A stretch of DNA of 64,000 bases, from the NCBI GenBank assembly GCA_052161645.1, contig CP197414.1; one strand, written 5' to 3'. The notes beneath the pieces are model-generated. The model did not search any database. It worked only from the letters and a program-made list of their open reading frames with translations, and had not been told where the DNA came from. The DNA is from Laterigemmans sp052161645. GTDB taxonomy: Bacteria; Planctomycetota; Planctomycetia; Pirellulales; Pirellulaceae. Every line of letters begins with the position of its first letter. Position 1 is the stretch's first letter. Both the position numbers and the translations under genes were made by a program. Below are positions 16,059-26,163 of the stretch, piece after piece.

Positions 16059-18860
16059 ATGCGATTCTGGAACATTCTGTTGATGCTCGTTGCTGCGGCG
16101 CCACCGGCGGTCGCCGAACCAGTCGACTTTGTCCGCGACGTTAGACCGCTGCTGGAGCGGTCCTGTTACGCCTGTCACGGGGAGGAGGAACAGCACAGTG
16201 GGTTGCGGCTGGACATCAAACAAGCTGCTTTTGCGGGGGGAGATTTCTACGGAGCAAGCATTGTCGCCAGGCAACCAGACGCGAGTCCACTGTGGCAGTT
16301 TGTGGCCGATCCTGATGCCGACTTGCAAATGCCCCCCGAAGGTGAAGGGGAGCCACTGACGGAGGCCGAAGCTGAAACGTTAGCACAATGGATTCGTGAA
16401 GGCGCGGTTTGGCCTGACGGCATCGATGCGCACGCGTTGGCGGAACCGGCTGAGCACTGGGCCTTTACTGCTCCGCGGCTTCCCCCGCTTCCGCAACCAC
16501 AAGCTGCGCAATGGGCAAAAAATCCCATTGATCGATTCGTGTTGCAGCGTCTGGAAGCGGCTGAGTTATCGCCCAGTGAGGAGGCTGGCCAGCTGGAGTG
16601 GTTGCGCCGCGTGACTTATGATTTAACGGGCCTGCCCCCCTCGCCCGAAGAAGTGCGGGACTTTTTGAGTGACCATCATTCCCCCGCCGGTTATTCTGAT
16701 GCGAAAGAACGTGTGGTGGAACGTCTGTTAAATTCACCCCACTATGGAGAACGTTGGGCGCAGCACTGGTTAGATGTTGTGCGTTATGCTGACACCCATG
16801 GCTTTGAGGTCAACACCGAGCGGCCGCACGCGTGGCCCTATCGAGATTATGTGATTCAGGCACTCAATCAAGACTTGCCGTACGACGACTTTATTCGTCA
16901 ACAGATCGTGGGTGATGCGCTGGGGACTGATGCCGCCACGGGGTTCCTAGTAACCGCTTCGGTCTTATTGCCAGGTCAAATTGGTAAAGACGAGCCATCG
17001 ATCCGTTTGGCTCGCCAAGATGCGATCGATGAGATTGTTAACAATATCGGTCAAACATTTCTGGGACTCAGCATTGGTTGTGCGCGGTGTCATAACCATA
17101 AGTTTGATCCGATAACGCAGCGTGAATATTACGCCATGCAAACCTTTGTGGCGGGCGTGGAGTATGAGGATCGTGCGCTGGAATCGGCCGAGGCAAAGCA
17201 GCGGAGAGTACAGCTGCAGGATTGGCGAACTCGTCTCGCAGAGATTCAATTGTTGCTAACTCGGTTCGCACCGTTGGCCAAAGTTGATGCCAGTGAACCT
17301 GCGCGGGGACCCGTCAACGCGCGTCAAAACGTGGATCGTTTTCAGCCGGTCACGACCGATCGCGTGCGATTTAGGATCTCCGCCACCAATAACCTGGAAC
17401 CGTGCATCGACGAGCTGGAAGTATTTAACTTGCAAGGCAGCAACGTAGCTTTGCAGCAATCGATGGCGACGGTGACATCCTCTGGTAACACCACGGTGCC
17501 CAATCGGCACGAGCTGAGGTTGATTAACAATGGTGAATATGGCAACTCCAGCAGTTGGATGTCGAACGAACCGGGTGCGGGCTGGGTGGAGATTCAATTT
17601 GCAAAAGCCGAGACGATTGACCGAGTGATCTGGGGGCGTGATCGCGAGGGAACGTATGCGGATCGGCTGGCGACGCATTACAAAATTGAGATCGCGACCC
17701 CTGAGGGAGGCTGGCAGTTGGTGGCCAGCAGCAGCGATCGGCAGCCGCTCGGTGGTGGCTCCGCCGAGCCGCTCCAGTGGACCACTGACGGGTTAACTGA
17801 AGAGCAGGCGTCGCGTTACCGGGAGTTAATCAACGAGCAGCAGCGATTGCAGCGGGCGGTCAGCGAAACAACTGTGGAAAATCTGGTCTTCGCTGGTAAA
17901 TTTCGCACTCCCGATGAAATTCGCTTGCTGCGACGTGGCGATCCTGAGCAACCACAGGAGTTGGTCTCGCCGGCGGCGCCGGCAGCGATAGGTACGTTGG
18001 ATTTAGCCCAGGATGCCACCGAGCAGGAACGTCGTTTTGCTTTGGCCGATTGGATTGCCAGTCCCGAAAATCCGCTCACCGCTCGCGTGATGGTCAACCG
18101 TGTGTGGCAGTGGCATTTTGGCGTCGCCTTGGTCGATACGCCCAACGATTTTGGACGCAATGGCACGCCCCCCAGCCATCCGGAATTGTTAGATTGGCTG
18201 GCCATCGAGTTTATCAACGGAGGCTGGTCACTGAAGCATCTGCACCGCCTGATTGTGCTCTCAGCGACCTACCAACAAGCGAGTTTAGCGAGGCCGGATG
18301 GTCTGCGAGTCGACGCGGACAATCGCTTGTTGTGGCGTTTCTCCCCACGACGCCTTTCCGGGGAGGCGATTCGCGATTCGATTTTGATGGTCAGTGGCAA
18401 ACTGAATCCGGCCACTGGTGGTCCCGGCTACAGTTTGTTCAACCAACGTGGTGGATTGTCGGGGTTTGTGCCTATCGAACAGTTTACTGCCGAAGGTCAC
18501 AAACGCATGATCTATGCGCACCGTGTGCGTCGCGAGCGGGATGCCGTGTTTGGGGCTTTTGATTGTCCCGACGCGGGACAGAGTACGGCCCAGCGGCGTG
18601 AGTCGACGACACCCTTGCAAGCCTTGAATTTATTCAACAGTCGTTTTGTGGTCGACCACTCCCAGAATTTTGCCGAGCGCGTGCACCGTGATGCGGGAAC
18701 TGATCGGGCGACGCAGATACGTGTTGCCTATGAATTGGCTGTGGGGCGAGTGCCGACGGCGGAGGAAATTGCCATCGCGTTGCCAGTGGTATCCGATCAT
18801 GGTTTGGACGCTTTGTGCCGAGCGCTGTTTAATTGTAATGAGTTTTTGTTTATCCCATAA
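16059..18860 (+). CDS. PSCyt1-DUF1549-DUF1553 protein with discoidin-like insertion
   Basis: The 933-residue protein has a signal peptide (MRFWNILLMLVAAAPPAVA), a PSCyt1 heme site (CYACHG), DUF1549 with YGERWAQHWLDVVRYADTHG and a second CxxCH (CARCHNHKFDPI), and C-terminal DUF1553 with ARVMVNRVWQWHFGVAL and PPSHPELLDWLAIEF. Between the two DUFs, around residues 430-570, is a stretch resembling an F5/8 type C (discoidin) carbohydrate-binding domain, with GAGWVEIQFAKAETIDRVIW. ATG 16059 was chosen because the signal peptide begins there. The DUF1501 gene 122 bases downstream is its usual partner. Probable function is binding and processing of an external polymer at the cell envelope, by analogy only. 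Confidence 0.85.
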   Translation: MRFWNILLMLVAAAPPAVAEPVDFVRDVRPLLERSCYACHGEEEQHSGLRLDIKQAAFAGGDFYGASIVARQPDASPLWQFVADPDADLQMPPEGEGEPLTEAEAETLAQWIREGAVWPDGIDAHALAEPAEHWAFTAPRLPPLPQPQAAQWAKNPIDRFVLQRLEAAELSPSEEAGQLEWLRRVTYDLTGLPPSPEEVRDFLSDHHSPAGYSDAKERVVERLLNSPHYGERWAQHWLDVVRYADTHGFEVNTERPHAWPYRDYVIQALNQDLPYDDFIRQQIVGDALGTDAATGFLVTASVLLPGQIGKDEPSIRLARQDAIDEIVNNIGQTFLGLSIGCARCHNHKFDPITQREYYAMQTFVAGVEYEDRALESAEAKQRRVQLQDWRTRLAEIQLLLTRFAPLAKVDASEPARGPVNARQNVDRFQPVTTDRVRFRISATNNLEPCIDELEVFNLQGSNVALQQSMATVTSSGNTTVPNRHELRLINNGEYGNSSSWMSNEPGAGWVEIQFAKAETIDRVIWGRDREGTYADRLATHYKIEIATPEGGWQLVASSSDRQPLGGGSAEPLQWTTDGLTEEQASRYRELINEQQRLQRAVSETTVENLVFAGKFRTPDEIRLLRRGDPEQPQELVSPAAPAAIGTLDLAQDATEQERRFALADWIASPENPLTARVMVNRVWQWHFGVALVDTPNDFGRNGTPPSHPELLDWLAIEFINGGWSLKHLHRLIVLSATYQQASLARPDGLRVDADNRLLWRFSPRRLSGEAIRDSILMVSGKLNPATGGPGYSLFNQRGGLSGFVPIEQFTAEGHKRMIYAHRVRRERDAVFGAFDCPDAGQSTAQRRESTTPLQALNLFNSRFVVDHSQNFAERVHRDAGTDRATQIRVAYELAVGRVPTAEEIAIALPVVSDHGLDALCRALFNCNEFLFIP

Positions 18861-18861
18861 A

Positions 18862-18922
18862 AGTCGCCTTTCGCTCTGCGAAAGTGATGTTGTGATGAAC
18901 TTTCGCGGAACGAAAGGCGACT
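18862..18922. repeat. REP-like palindromic element, family 1, copy A
   Basis: The 24-base arms at 18862-18885 and 18899-18922 are complementary with two mismatches; the left arm contains GTCGCCTTTCGCTCTGCGAA. The loop is 13 bases. Each arm is itself partly palindromic (CTTTCGC/GCGAAAG). The element lies just after the PSCyt1 stop. A near-identical element follows the DUF1501 gene at 20520-20580. Confidence 0.88.
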
Positions 18923-18982
18923 ATGCAACCGTCTTCTTGATTTTGTTGTTATTAGAATGGTCTCCGGGCGAACGAGTGTGAT

Positions 18983-20500
<1,518 letters not shown>

Positions 20501-20519
20501 GCAACGAGCGATGTTTTCG

Positions 20520-20580
20520 AGTCGCCTTTCGCTTCGCGAAAGTCCACGAAAACGCCTGCTTTCGCGGAGCGAAAGACGAC
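20520..20580. repeat. REP-like palindromic element, family 1, copy B
   Basis: The left arm 20520-20543 contains GTCGCCTTTCGCTTCGCGAA and pairs with the right arm 20559-20580 with two mismatches in 22 bases. It lies 20 bases after the DUF1501 stop. It matches copy A at 18862-18922 in arm sequence, but the loop differs, which suggests selection or copying of the arms only. Confidence 0.88.
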
Positions 20581-20623
20581 ACTTTGTTATATTTGACAGC
20601 TCAGTTCCATCGATAGCACAACC

Positions 20624-21754
20624 ATGAACTTAAGCAGCGCAGCGGCTCCCGTGCAGACTGAGGTGGTCATCGTCGGGGCTGGTCCGATTGGGATTGAAAT
20701 GGCCGTTGGTTTCCAGCGGGCGGGCATTGCGTGTGAGATTTTGGAAGCGGGCGCGCTGGGGCAAACGATGGCTTGGTGGGCGCCGCAAACGCGTTGGTTC
20801 AGCAGCAACGAGCGGATTTCGATCGCCGGCGTGCCGCTCCTCACTGTCGATCAAACCAAAGCGACCCGCGAGCAGTATTTGACCTATTTGCGGGGGGTCG
20901 CTGAGCAATTTAAGTTGAGCGTGCGGTGCTTTGAGCCGGTGGTGGATATTCGCAGGCAAGTGGATCGTTTTACGCTGGTGACGGGCGATTCGCAGACTGG
21001 CCGCCAGTACGAATGTGGCAAGGTTGTGCTGGCGATTGGTGGCACTGATCGGCCGAAGCGGTTGAACATTCCTGGCGAGACGCTGCCGCATGTGGATGGT
21101 TATTTGCGCGAGCCTCATCGGTATTGGGGACGTCGCGTGTTGATCATCGGCGGGCGGAATAGCGCCGTGGAAGCGGCTTTGCGGTTGCATCATGCCGGGG
21201 CGCATGTCAGCCTCAGCTATCGTGGCGAAACCTTGCCGGAAGATGGTATTAAATACTGGATGTTGCCTGAGATTCGCGGTCTGCTGGCCAGCGGACGGGT
21301 CACGCCTTACCTCGGCACGTGCCCCACACGCATTACCCCCACTCACGTCTATTTGACGAACGCGTATTCGGCTGTCATCGCCACCGACTGTGAGCTTGCA
21401 CAGCAACAAATATCCCGGCATCAAACATCACAGCAGGAAACAGTTATCGAAGTCGATCAGGTGTTGAGTTTGATCGGATACGAGCAGAACAAGCATTTAT
21501 TTCGCACCGCCGGCATCGAGTTGGTTTGCGAGAACCAGCGTCCTCGATTCAACGAGGCGACGATGGAGAGTCATGTGCCGGGAATCTATGTGGCGGGAAC
21601 GGCCGTCGCCGGCACGCAGACGAGCCGCTACAAGACATTTTTGGAAAATTGCCACGAGCATGTGGACAAAATTGTTGCGCACGTAACGGGGCATTCAACT
21701 TATCGCGAATCTCCCGCCTATCAAAAGCAGATTGCTATGCATCCGGAGAGTTAG
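20624..21754 (+). CDS. YpdA-like FAD/NAD(P)-dependent disulfide reductase-type flavoprotein
   Basis: The 376-residue cytoplasmic flavoprotein has an FAD-binding motif VVIVGAGPIGIEMAVG near residue 14 and a second dinucleotide motif, VLIIGGRNSAVEAALRL, near residue 172. The C-terminal block GTAVAGTQTSRYKTFLENCH is typical of the YpdA family, proposed to be NADPH-dependent bacillithiol-disulfide reductases. There is no CxxC redox pair of thioredoxin reductase type, which agrees with YpdA. The gene stands alone between repeats. Whether this organism makes bacillithiol cannot be judged from the window, so the substrate could be another low-molecular-weight thiol. Confidence 0.72.
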   Translation: MNLSSAAAPVQTEVVIVGAGPIGIEMAVGFQRAGIACEILEAGALGQTMAWWAPQTRWFSSNERISIAGVPLLTVDQTKATREQYLTYLRGVAEQFKLSVRCFEPVVDIRRQVDRFTLVTGDSQTGRQYECGKVVLAIGGTDRPKRLNIPGETLPHVDGYLREPHRYWGRRVLIIGGRNSAVEAALRLHHAGAHVSLSYRGETLPEDGIKYWMLPEIRGLLASGRVTPYLGTCPTRITPTHVYLTNAYSAVIATDCELAQQQISRHQTSQQETVIEVDQVLSLIGYEQNKHLFRTAGIELVCENQRPRFNEATMESHVPGIYVAGTAVAGTQTSRYKTFLENCHEHVDKIVAHVTGHSTYRESPAYQKQIAMHPES

Positions 21755-22088
21755 CCAAAGGCACCCAAAGTCGGTTTTCGCTCCGCCGAAAGGTTCTCCA
21801 CAAACAGACTCCTCTCAATTCGCCGATCTAAGCGACTCGATATCCGTCGTTCGGTTAGTTCAGTTGTTGAACGCTAGCTCATGGCGTCGGAGGAACCGCT
21901 CTCTGGCGCGTAGCGGCTGATTTTGTTTCGTTCAATGACTTGTGCGGAGGTGCTTAAGAGTCGAAAAAGGAGTCGCAGCGGCACCGCACCCTTGCGTTCC
22001 CAGATGGCTCGGACCACGATAGAATCATGAACTTTTCAGATCATTGACTTTTCGCTGACCCCACCTAGCAATAGCCCACCTGCATTTT
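21755..22088. other. 334-bp intergenic region with two degenerate repeats
   Basis: No gene is evident here. A single degenerate arm of the family 1 palindrome lies at 21768-21793 (AGTCGGTTTTCGCTCCGCCG), and a 30-bp family 2 unit at 21892-21921 (GGAACCGCTCTCTGGCGCGT then AGCGGCTGAT). The remaining bases before ATG 22089 probably hold the promoter of the giant ThuA/heme gene, but I see no clear -35/-10 pair. Confidence 0.6.
21892..21921 (+). repeat. 30-bp dispersed GC-rich repeat, copy 2
   Basis: The unit begins GGAACCGCTCTCTGGCGCGT and ends AGCGGCTGAT. It is closest to the copy at 26123-26152, sharing the first 18 bases except the first position. Confidence 0.8.
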
Positions 22089-25000
22089 ATGAATCATTTG
22101 TTTCGCACTATCCGCACGCCGTTCGCAGCCGCGATGCTGTTGGCCTTTTCATGTTTCCCGGTGTCCTCTCGGTTGGCGTGTGCACAGGCCCCGGCCGCTG
22201 GCAGGGTCGCAGAGGAGAGCCCCGCGGCGGCAACTCAGTCAGAAAAACCGATCAAGGCGTTACTCGTCACGGGTGGTTGTTGCCACGATTATGATCGTCA
22301 GAAATTAATCATTCCCAAAGGGCTCTCGCAACGCGCTAACATCCAGTGGACCGTAATCCAGCAGGGTGGCAGCACCACGAATACTAAAATACCACTTTAC
22401 GAGGATCCTAATTGGGCCGAGGGATTCGACGTGGTGGTTCACAACGAATGCTTTGCCGGCGTCGCCGACCCCGAGTGGGCTGAGGTGATCCTGGCGCCGC
22501 ACCGGGCTGGTACGCCGGCTGTGCTGATCCACTGTGCCATGCACTGTTATCGCGTCGGCAGTGACGCATGGTTTGAGTTTTGCGGAGTCCGATCTCCGGG
22601 GCATGGTCCCCATTACCCTTTTCGCGTGGAAAATATTGCTCCCGAGCATCCAGTGATGCAAGGTTTTGGAGCGGGGTGGGATGTTCCCAAAGGGGAGCTC
22701 TACCATGTCCCCCACTTATTCTCGACGGCAACTCCGCTCGGACAAGCGATCCGCAAGTCGGATGGTCAGCCGCAGGTTTGCGTCTGGACGAATCAGTATC
22801 ACAAGGCTCGCGTGTTTGCCACCACGATCGGTCATTATAACGAAACGATGGCCCAGCCGGTTTACTTAGATATGCTTACCCGCGGCCTGTTATGGGCCGT
22901 GCATGGTGAGCAGGCTCCGGCAATTCAGCCGACTGGCGAAGATCAGCATCAGGAGGTGCTGGCACTGGTTAACATACCGAAGCCCGGTGCGGCCGACCAA
23001 CAACTGGACAATCCGTGTTGTGGCGACGATGACTTGCTGCGAGGCAAACCAGCCACCGCCAGCAGTGAAGAGACGGCAAAGAATAACTTTGCCAAAAATG
23101 CCGTGGATGGGCTGCTCAATACCCGCTGGTGTGCCAACGGACCCGCCAAAGGTGAATCATTAGTGGTTGATCTGCAATCATCCCAAGAAGTTGCTTCGTT
23201 GCGAATTCATTGGGAACAAGAGGGGACCGTCTATCGTTATCAGGTGCTGGGGTCGGACGATGGTCAGCACTGGCGAACGATCGTCGACGCTAGCCAAAAT
23301 GAGCAGAAGCAACGCATCGTTTCGCACCGCCTGGATGCCCAGCGAGTGCGTTACTTGAAAGTTGAATTTCTGGGAACGAGCAGCGGTAGTTGGGGCAGTA
23401 TTTGGGAGGTTGAGGCGTATGCCGGAGAATTGCCCGCACTGCCGGCCAGCGTGGCTGCTGCAAGCGGTCCGGCGGCGACCACGGCCGATGTCAAAGCACC
23501 GGCTGATTTTGATGTGCGCATGTTCGCCGCGCCGCCGCAGGTCGGTTATCCCGTCTGCATTACCACGGGAGCCCAAGGGGAGGTTTTTGTCGGAGTGGAT
23601 GAGCAAGGCTCACTGGGCAAGGAGTCGGGTCGTGGACGCGTGCTGCGCTGTCTCGATATTGACGGCGACGGTGTGGCCGACCGTGTGAACACATTTGCCA
23701 CCATGGACCATCCGCGTGGGTTGCATTTTGATAATGGCAAACTGTGGGTGTTGCATCCGCCACTTCTGACCCTGTTTGAAGATCTCGATGGCGACGGGGA
23801 AGCGGATCGCGAGCAGGTGCTGGTGACTGGGCTCAGCACCGACCAAGTTGCCAAACGAGGTGCCGATCACACGACCAACGGCATCCGCATGGGGATTGAT
23901 GGTTGGATCTATATCGCCGTCGGTGATTTTGGCTTTACCGAAGCGACGGGGAGTGACGGCACGCGGCTGGCGCGTCGAGGTGGAGGGATTGTGCGAGTGC
24001 GGCCTGATGGTACGGAGCTGGAGGTTTTCTCCTGGGGCCAGCGAAATATTCTCGACGTTTGCATCGATCCTTATCTAAACATGTTTACCCGCGATAACAC
24101 CAATGATGGCGGGGGATGGGATATTCGCGTGACGCATATCTTGCAAGGTGCCGATTATGGATATCCTTCAAAGTATTTGCATTACGCCGATGAAACGATG
24201 CCGCCGTTGGCCGATTACGGCGGGGGCTCCGGCTGCGGAGCGATGTATGTGTTTGAACCGCGTTGGCCGCGCGAGTATGGTCAAGCGGCTTACACCTGCG
24301 ATTGGGGAACCAGCAAAGTTTACCGTCATCGTTTACCGGAAGCCGGTCCATCCTACTTAGCCGATCAAGATGTTTTCTTGGATTTGCCGCGACCCACAGA
24401 CATTGAGATGGATGCCAGCGGGCGGATGTTTGTCAGCAGTTGGAAACGTGGCGGTTTCAGTTACAGCGATGAGAATGTGGGCTTTGTCGCGCAACTAACG
24501 CCGCGAGAATTCTTGCCCAAGCCATTTCCCATCTTGGCCGACGTGACCGATCATGCTCTGGTCGAGTTGCTTCGCGACGGGGCCACGGCCCGCACCATCC
24601 CGGCGCAGCACGAATTGTTACGACGCGGTGCGGAGCCACAACGGGCTGATTTGCTGCGTGGACTGTGCGACGACGCGGCGGCTCCTTTGGCTGGACGCGT
24701 GGCCGCCTTGTTCACGCTTAAGCAACTGTTAGGCACCGAGTCGCACGACTACTTGTCGCAGGTTTCTGCGGCGGTGCCGGAATTGCGTGCCTTTGCCTTG
24801 CGGGCGCTGACCGATCGACGCTCTCAGTTGGCTTACGTCCCGGTGGAGAGTTACGTGCGAGCGTTGACCGACGACAATCCTCGCGTTCGCGGACAAGCTC
24901 TCATTGGACTGAAGCGATTGGCCGATTGCGGTGCGATTGAGGATGTCGCCACGGTCGCTCAGCACGTGTTGCCGTTGTCGGTGATTCGCGATGCCAGTGG

Positions 25001-26027
25001 TGAGGAGCGAGTCAACGTAGTTTCGCACAAGTTGGGAGATGTTGATCGCGTGCTGCCGCACTTGGCAATGCAGACCCTGATCGCTTTGCAGGCTGGTGAT
25101 GCGTGTTTGCAAGCACTCGATTCGCCCCACCGCAGCGGTGCCCTGCGAACGCTGCGTAACATGCATTTGCCGGTCGTGATCGATGGCGTTCTTGCCAGGC
25201 TGGAGGCGACTTCGTCGACCACTGCTGAATTGTCCGAGTCGGAGCGGGTTGAGTTGTTAGATTTGCTCGCCAGGTTGTATTATCGGGAAGGCGAGTATTT
25301 GACGGGCGATTGGTGGGGAACGCGTCCTGACACATCGGGGCCTTACTATGATCGCCAGCGGTGGTCGCAGTCATCACGCATCGCCAACGTCTTGATCCGC
25401 GCCGGGCGGAGTGAATCCACAGCGGTGGTCGATGCGGTGCAGGAATCGATCAAGCGTTACAAGATCTCCTTGGGGGCTGGCGAGCAGCCTGTGAAGATGA
25501 AAGCGGAGGAGCAGCAAGCGATCGCGATCATTAAGGCAGATCCTAACAATCCAAACCTAGTCGGCAACATGAAAGCGGCTGATGTGATCGCCAGAGTGTT
25601 GGCTCAGGATGGCGATGCTGAACGGGGGCAGGCGTATTTTGTCTCGCAATCGTGTGGCGCGTGTCACACCAGCGAAGCGGGGCAAACTCCCAAAGGTCCG
25701 CATTTGGTCGACATCGGTAAGCGTTATAAGAAAGCCGAGTTGTTAGAATCGTTGTTGATGCCGAGTGCCAAGTTGGCGCAAGGCTTTGAAACATGGTCGT
25801 TTTTGACTGTCGACGGCCGCGTGCAGACGGGGTTTGTCGTTACGGAGAGTGCGGAAACGGTCACGATTCGCCAGAATGATGGCGTGGCGATTGAAATTGT
25901 GCAAAGCGAAATTGAGACGCGTAAGCGACAGGAGATTTCGATGATGCCCGAGGGTGTGGTCGACAGCTTGACTGCTGGTCAAATCGCCGACCTGATCGCT
26001 TATCTCCAATCGCTCAAATCGCAATGA
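22089..26027 (+). CDS. Multidomain ThuA / discoidin / PVC-type membrane-bound dehydrogenase / HEAT / cytochrome c protein
   Basis: This 1312-residue secreted protein strings together domains seen in planctomycete enzymes of glycan or sugar oxidation. After a signal peptide (about 1-32) comes a ThuA-like domain (55-275; LLVTGGCCHDYD, LIHCAMHCYR). An F5/8 type C-like module follows (about 320-450; RWCANGPAKGESLVVDLQ), then a six-bladed propeller of the sorbosone-dehydrogenase/PVC type (470-800; GVDEQGSLG, DGDGEADREQVL, TTNGIRMGIDGWIYIAVGD). HEAT-like helices cover about 820-1010, and the C-terminal heme-binding domain contains CGACHT near 1190. A likely role is oxidation of a sugar with electrons passed to the heme; substrate and cofactor are unknown. 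It ends shortly before a repeat cluster and convergent topA. Confidence 0.82.
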   Translation: MNHLFRTIRTPFAAAMLLAFSCFPVSSRLACAQAPAAGRVAEESPAAATQSEKPIKALLVTGGCCHDYDRQKLIIPKGLSQRANIQWTVIQQGGSTTNTKIPLYEDPNWAEGFDVVVHNECFAGVADPEWAEVILAPHRAGTPAVLIHCAMHCYRVGSDAWFEFCGVRSPGHGPHYPFRVENIAPEHPVMQGFGAGWDVPKGELYHVPHLFSTATPLGQAIRKSDGQPQVCVWTNQYHKARVFATTIGHYNETMAQPVYLDMLTRGLLWAVHGEQAPAIQPTGEDQHQEVLALVNIPKPGAADQQLDNPCCGDDDLLRGKPATASSEETAKNNFAKNAVDGLLNTRWCANGPAKGESLVVDLQSSQEVASLRIHWEQEGTVYRYQVLGSDDGQHWRTIVDASQNEQKQRIVSHRLDAQRVRYLKVEFLGTSSGSWGSIWEVEAYAGELPALPASVAAASGPAATTADVKAPADFDVRMFAAPPQVGYPVCITTGAQGEVFVGVDEQGSLGKESGRGRVLRCLDIDGDGVADRVNTFATMDHPRGLHFDNGKLWVLHPPLLTLFEDLDGDGEADREQVLVTGLSTDQVAKRGADHTTNGIRMGIDGWIYIAVGDFGFTEATGSDGTRLARRGGGIVRVRPDGTELEVFSWGQRNILDVCIDPYLNMFTRDNTNDGGGWDIRVTHILQGADYGYPSKYLHYADETMPPLADYGGGSGCGAMYVFEPRWPREYGQAAYTCDWGTSKVYRHRLPEAGPSYLADQDVFLDLPRPTDIEMDASGRMFVSSWKRGGFSYSDENVGFVAQLTPREFLPKPFPILADVTDHALVELLRDGATARTIPAQHELLRRGAEPQRADLLRGLCDDAAAPLAGRVAALFTLKQLLGTESHDYLSQVSAAVPELRAFALRALTDRRSQLAYVPVESYVRALTDDNPRVRGQALIGLKRLADCGAIEDVATVAQHVLPLSVIRDASGEERVNVVSHKLGDVDRVLPHLAMQTLIALQAGDACLQALDSPHRSGALRTLRNMHLPVVIDGVLARLEATSSTTAELSESERVELLDLLARLYYREGEYLTGDWWGTRPDTSGPYYDRQRWSQSSRIANVLIRAGRSESTAVVDAVQESIKRYKISLGAGEQPVKMKAEEQQAIAIIKADPNNPNLVGNMKAADVIARVLAQDGDAERGQAYFVSQSCGACHTSEAGQTPKGPHLVDIGKRYKKAELLESLLMPSAKLAQGFETWSFLTVDGRVQTGFVVTESAETVTIRQNDGVAIEIVQSEIETRKRQEISMMPEGVVDSLTAGQIADLIAYLQSLKSQ

Positions 26028-26040
26028 TCTAAAAAGCGGG

Positions 26041-26152
26041 ATCAGCCGCCCCGCGCCAGCGTGCGGTTCCCTGGGGTTGTGTTGTGCTGTAAGAACCGCA
26101 GGCTGCCGCCAGGCGGCTGATGAGAACCGCTCTCTGGCGCCAGGCGGCTGAT
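26041..26152. repeat. Cluster of three 30-bp dispersed repeats
   Basis: Three copies lie between the convergent ends of the ThuA/heme gene and topA: one reverse copy at 26041-26070 (ATCAGCCGCCCCGCGCCAGC start) and two forward copies at 26092-26121 and 26123-26152, each starting AGAACCGC and ending AGGCGGCTGAT. The opposite orientation allows a large hairpin, so the cluster could act as a two-way transcription terminator. Confidence 0.82.
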
Positions 26153-26163
26153 ATCACAGAATT

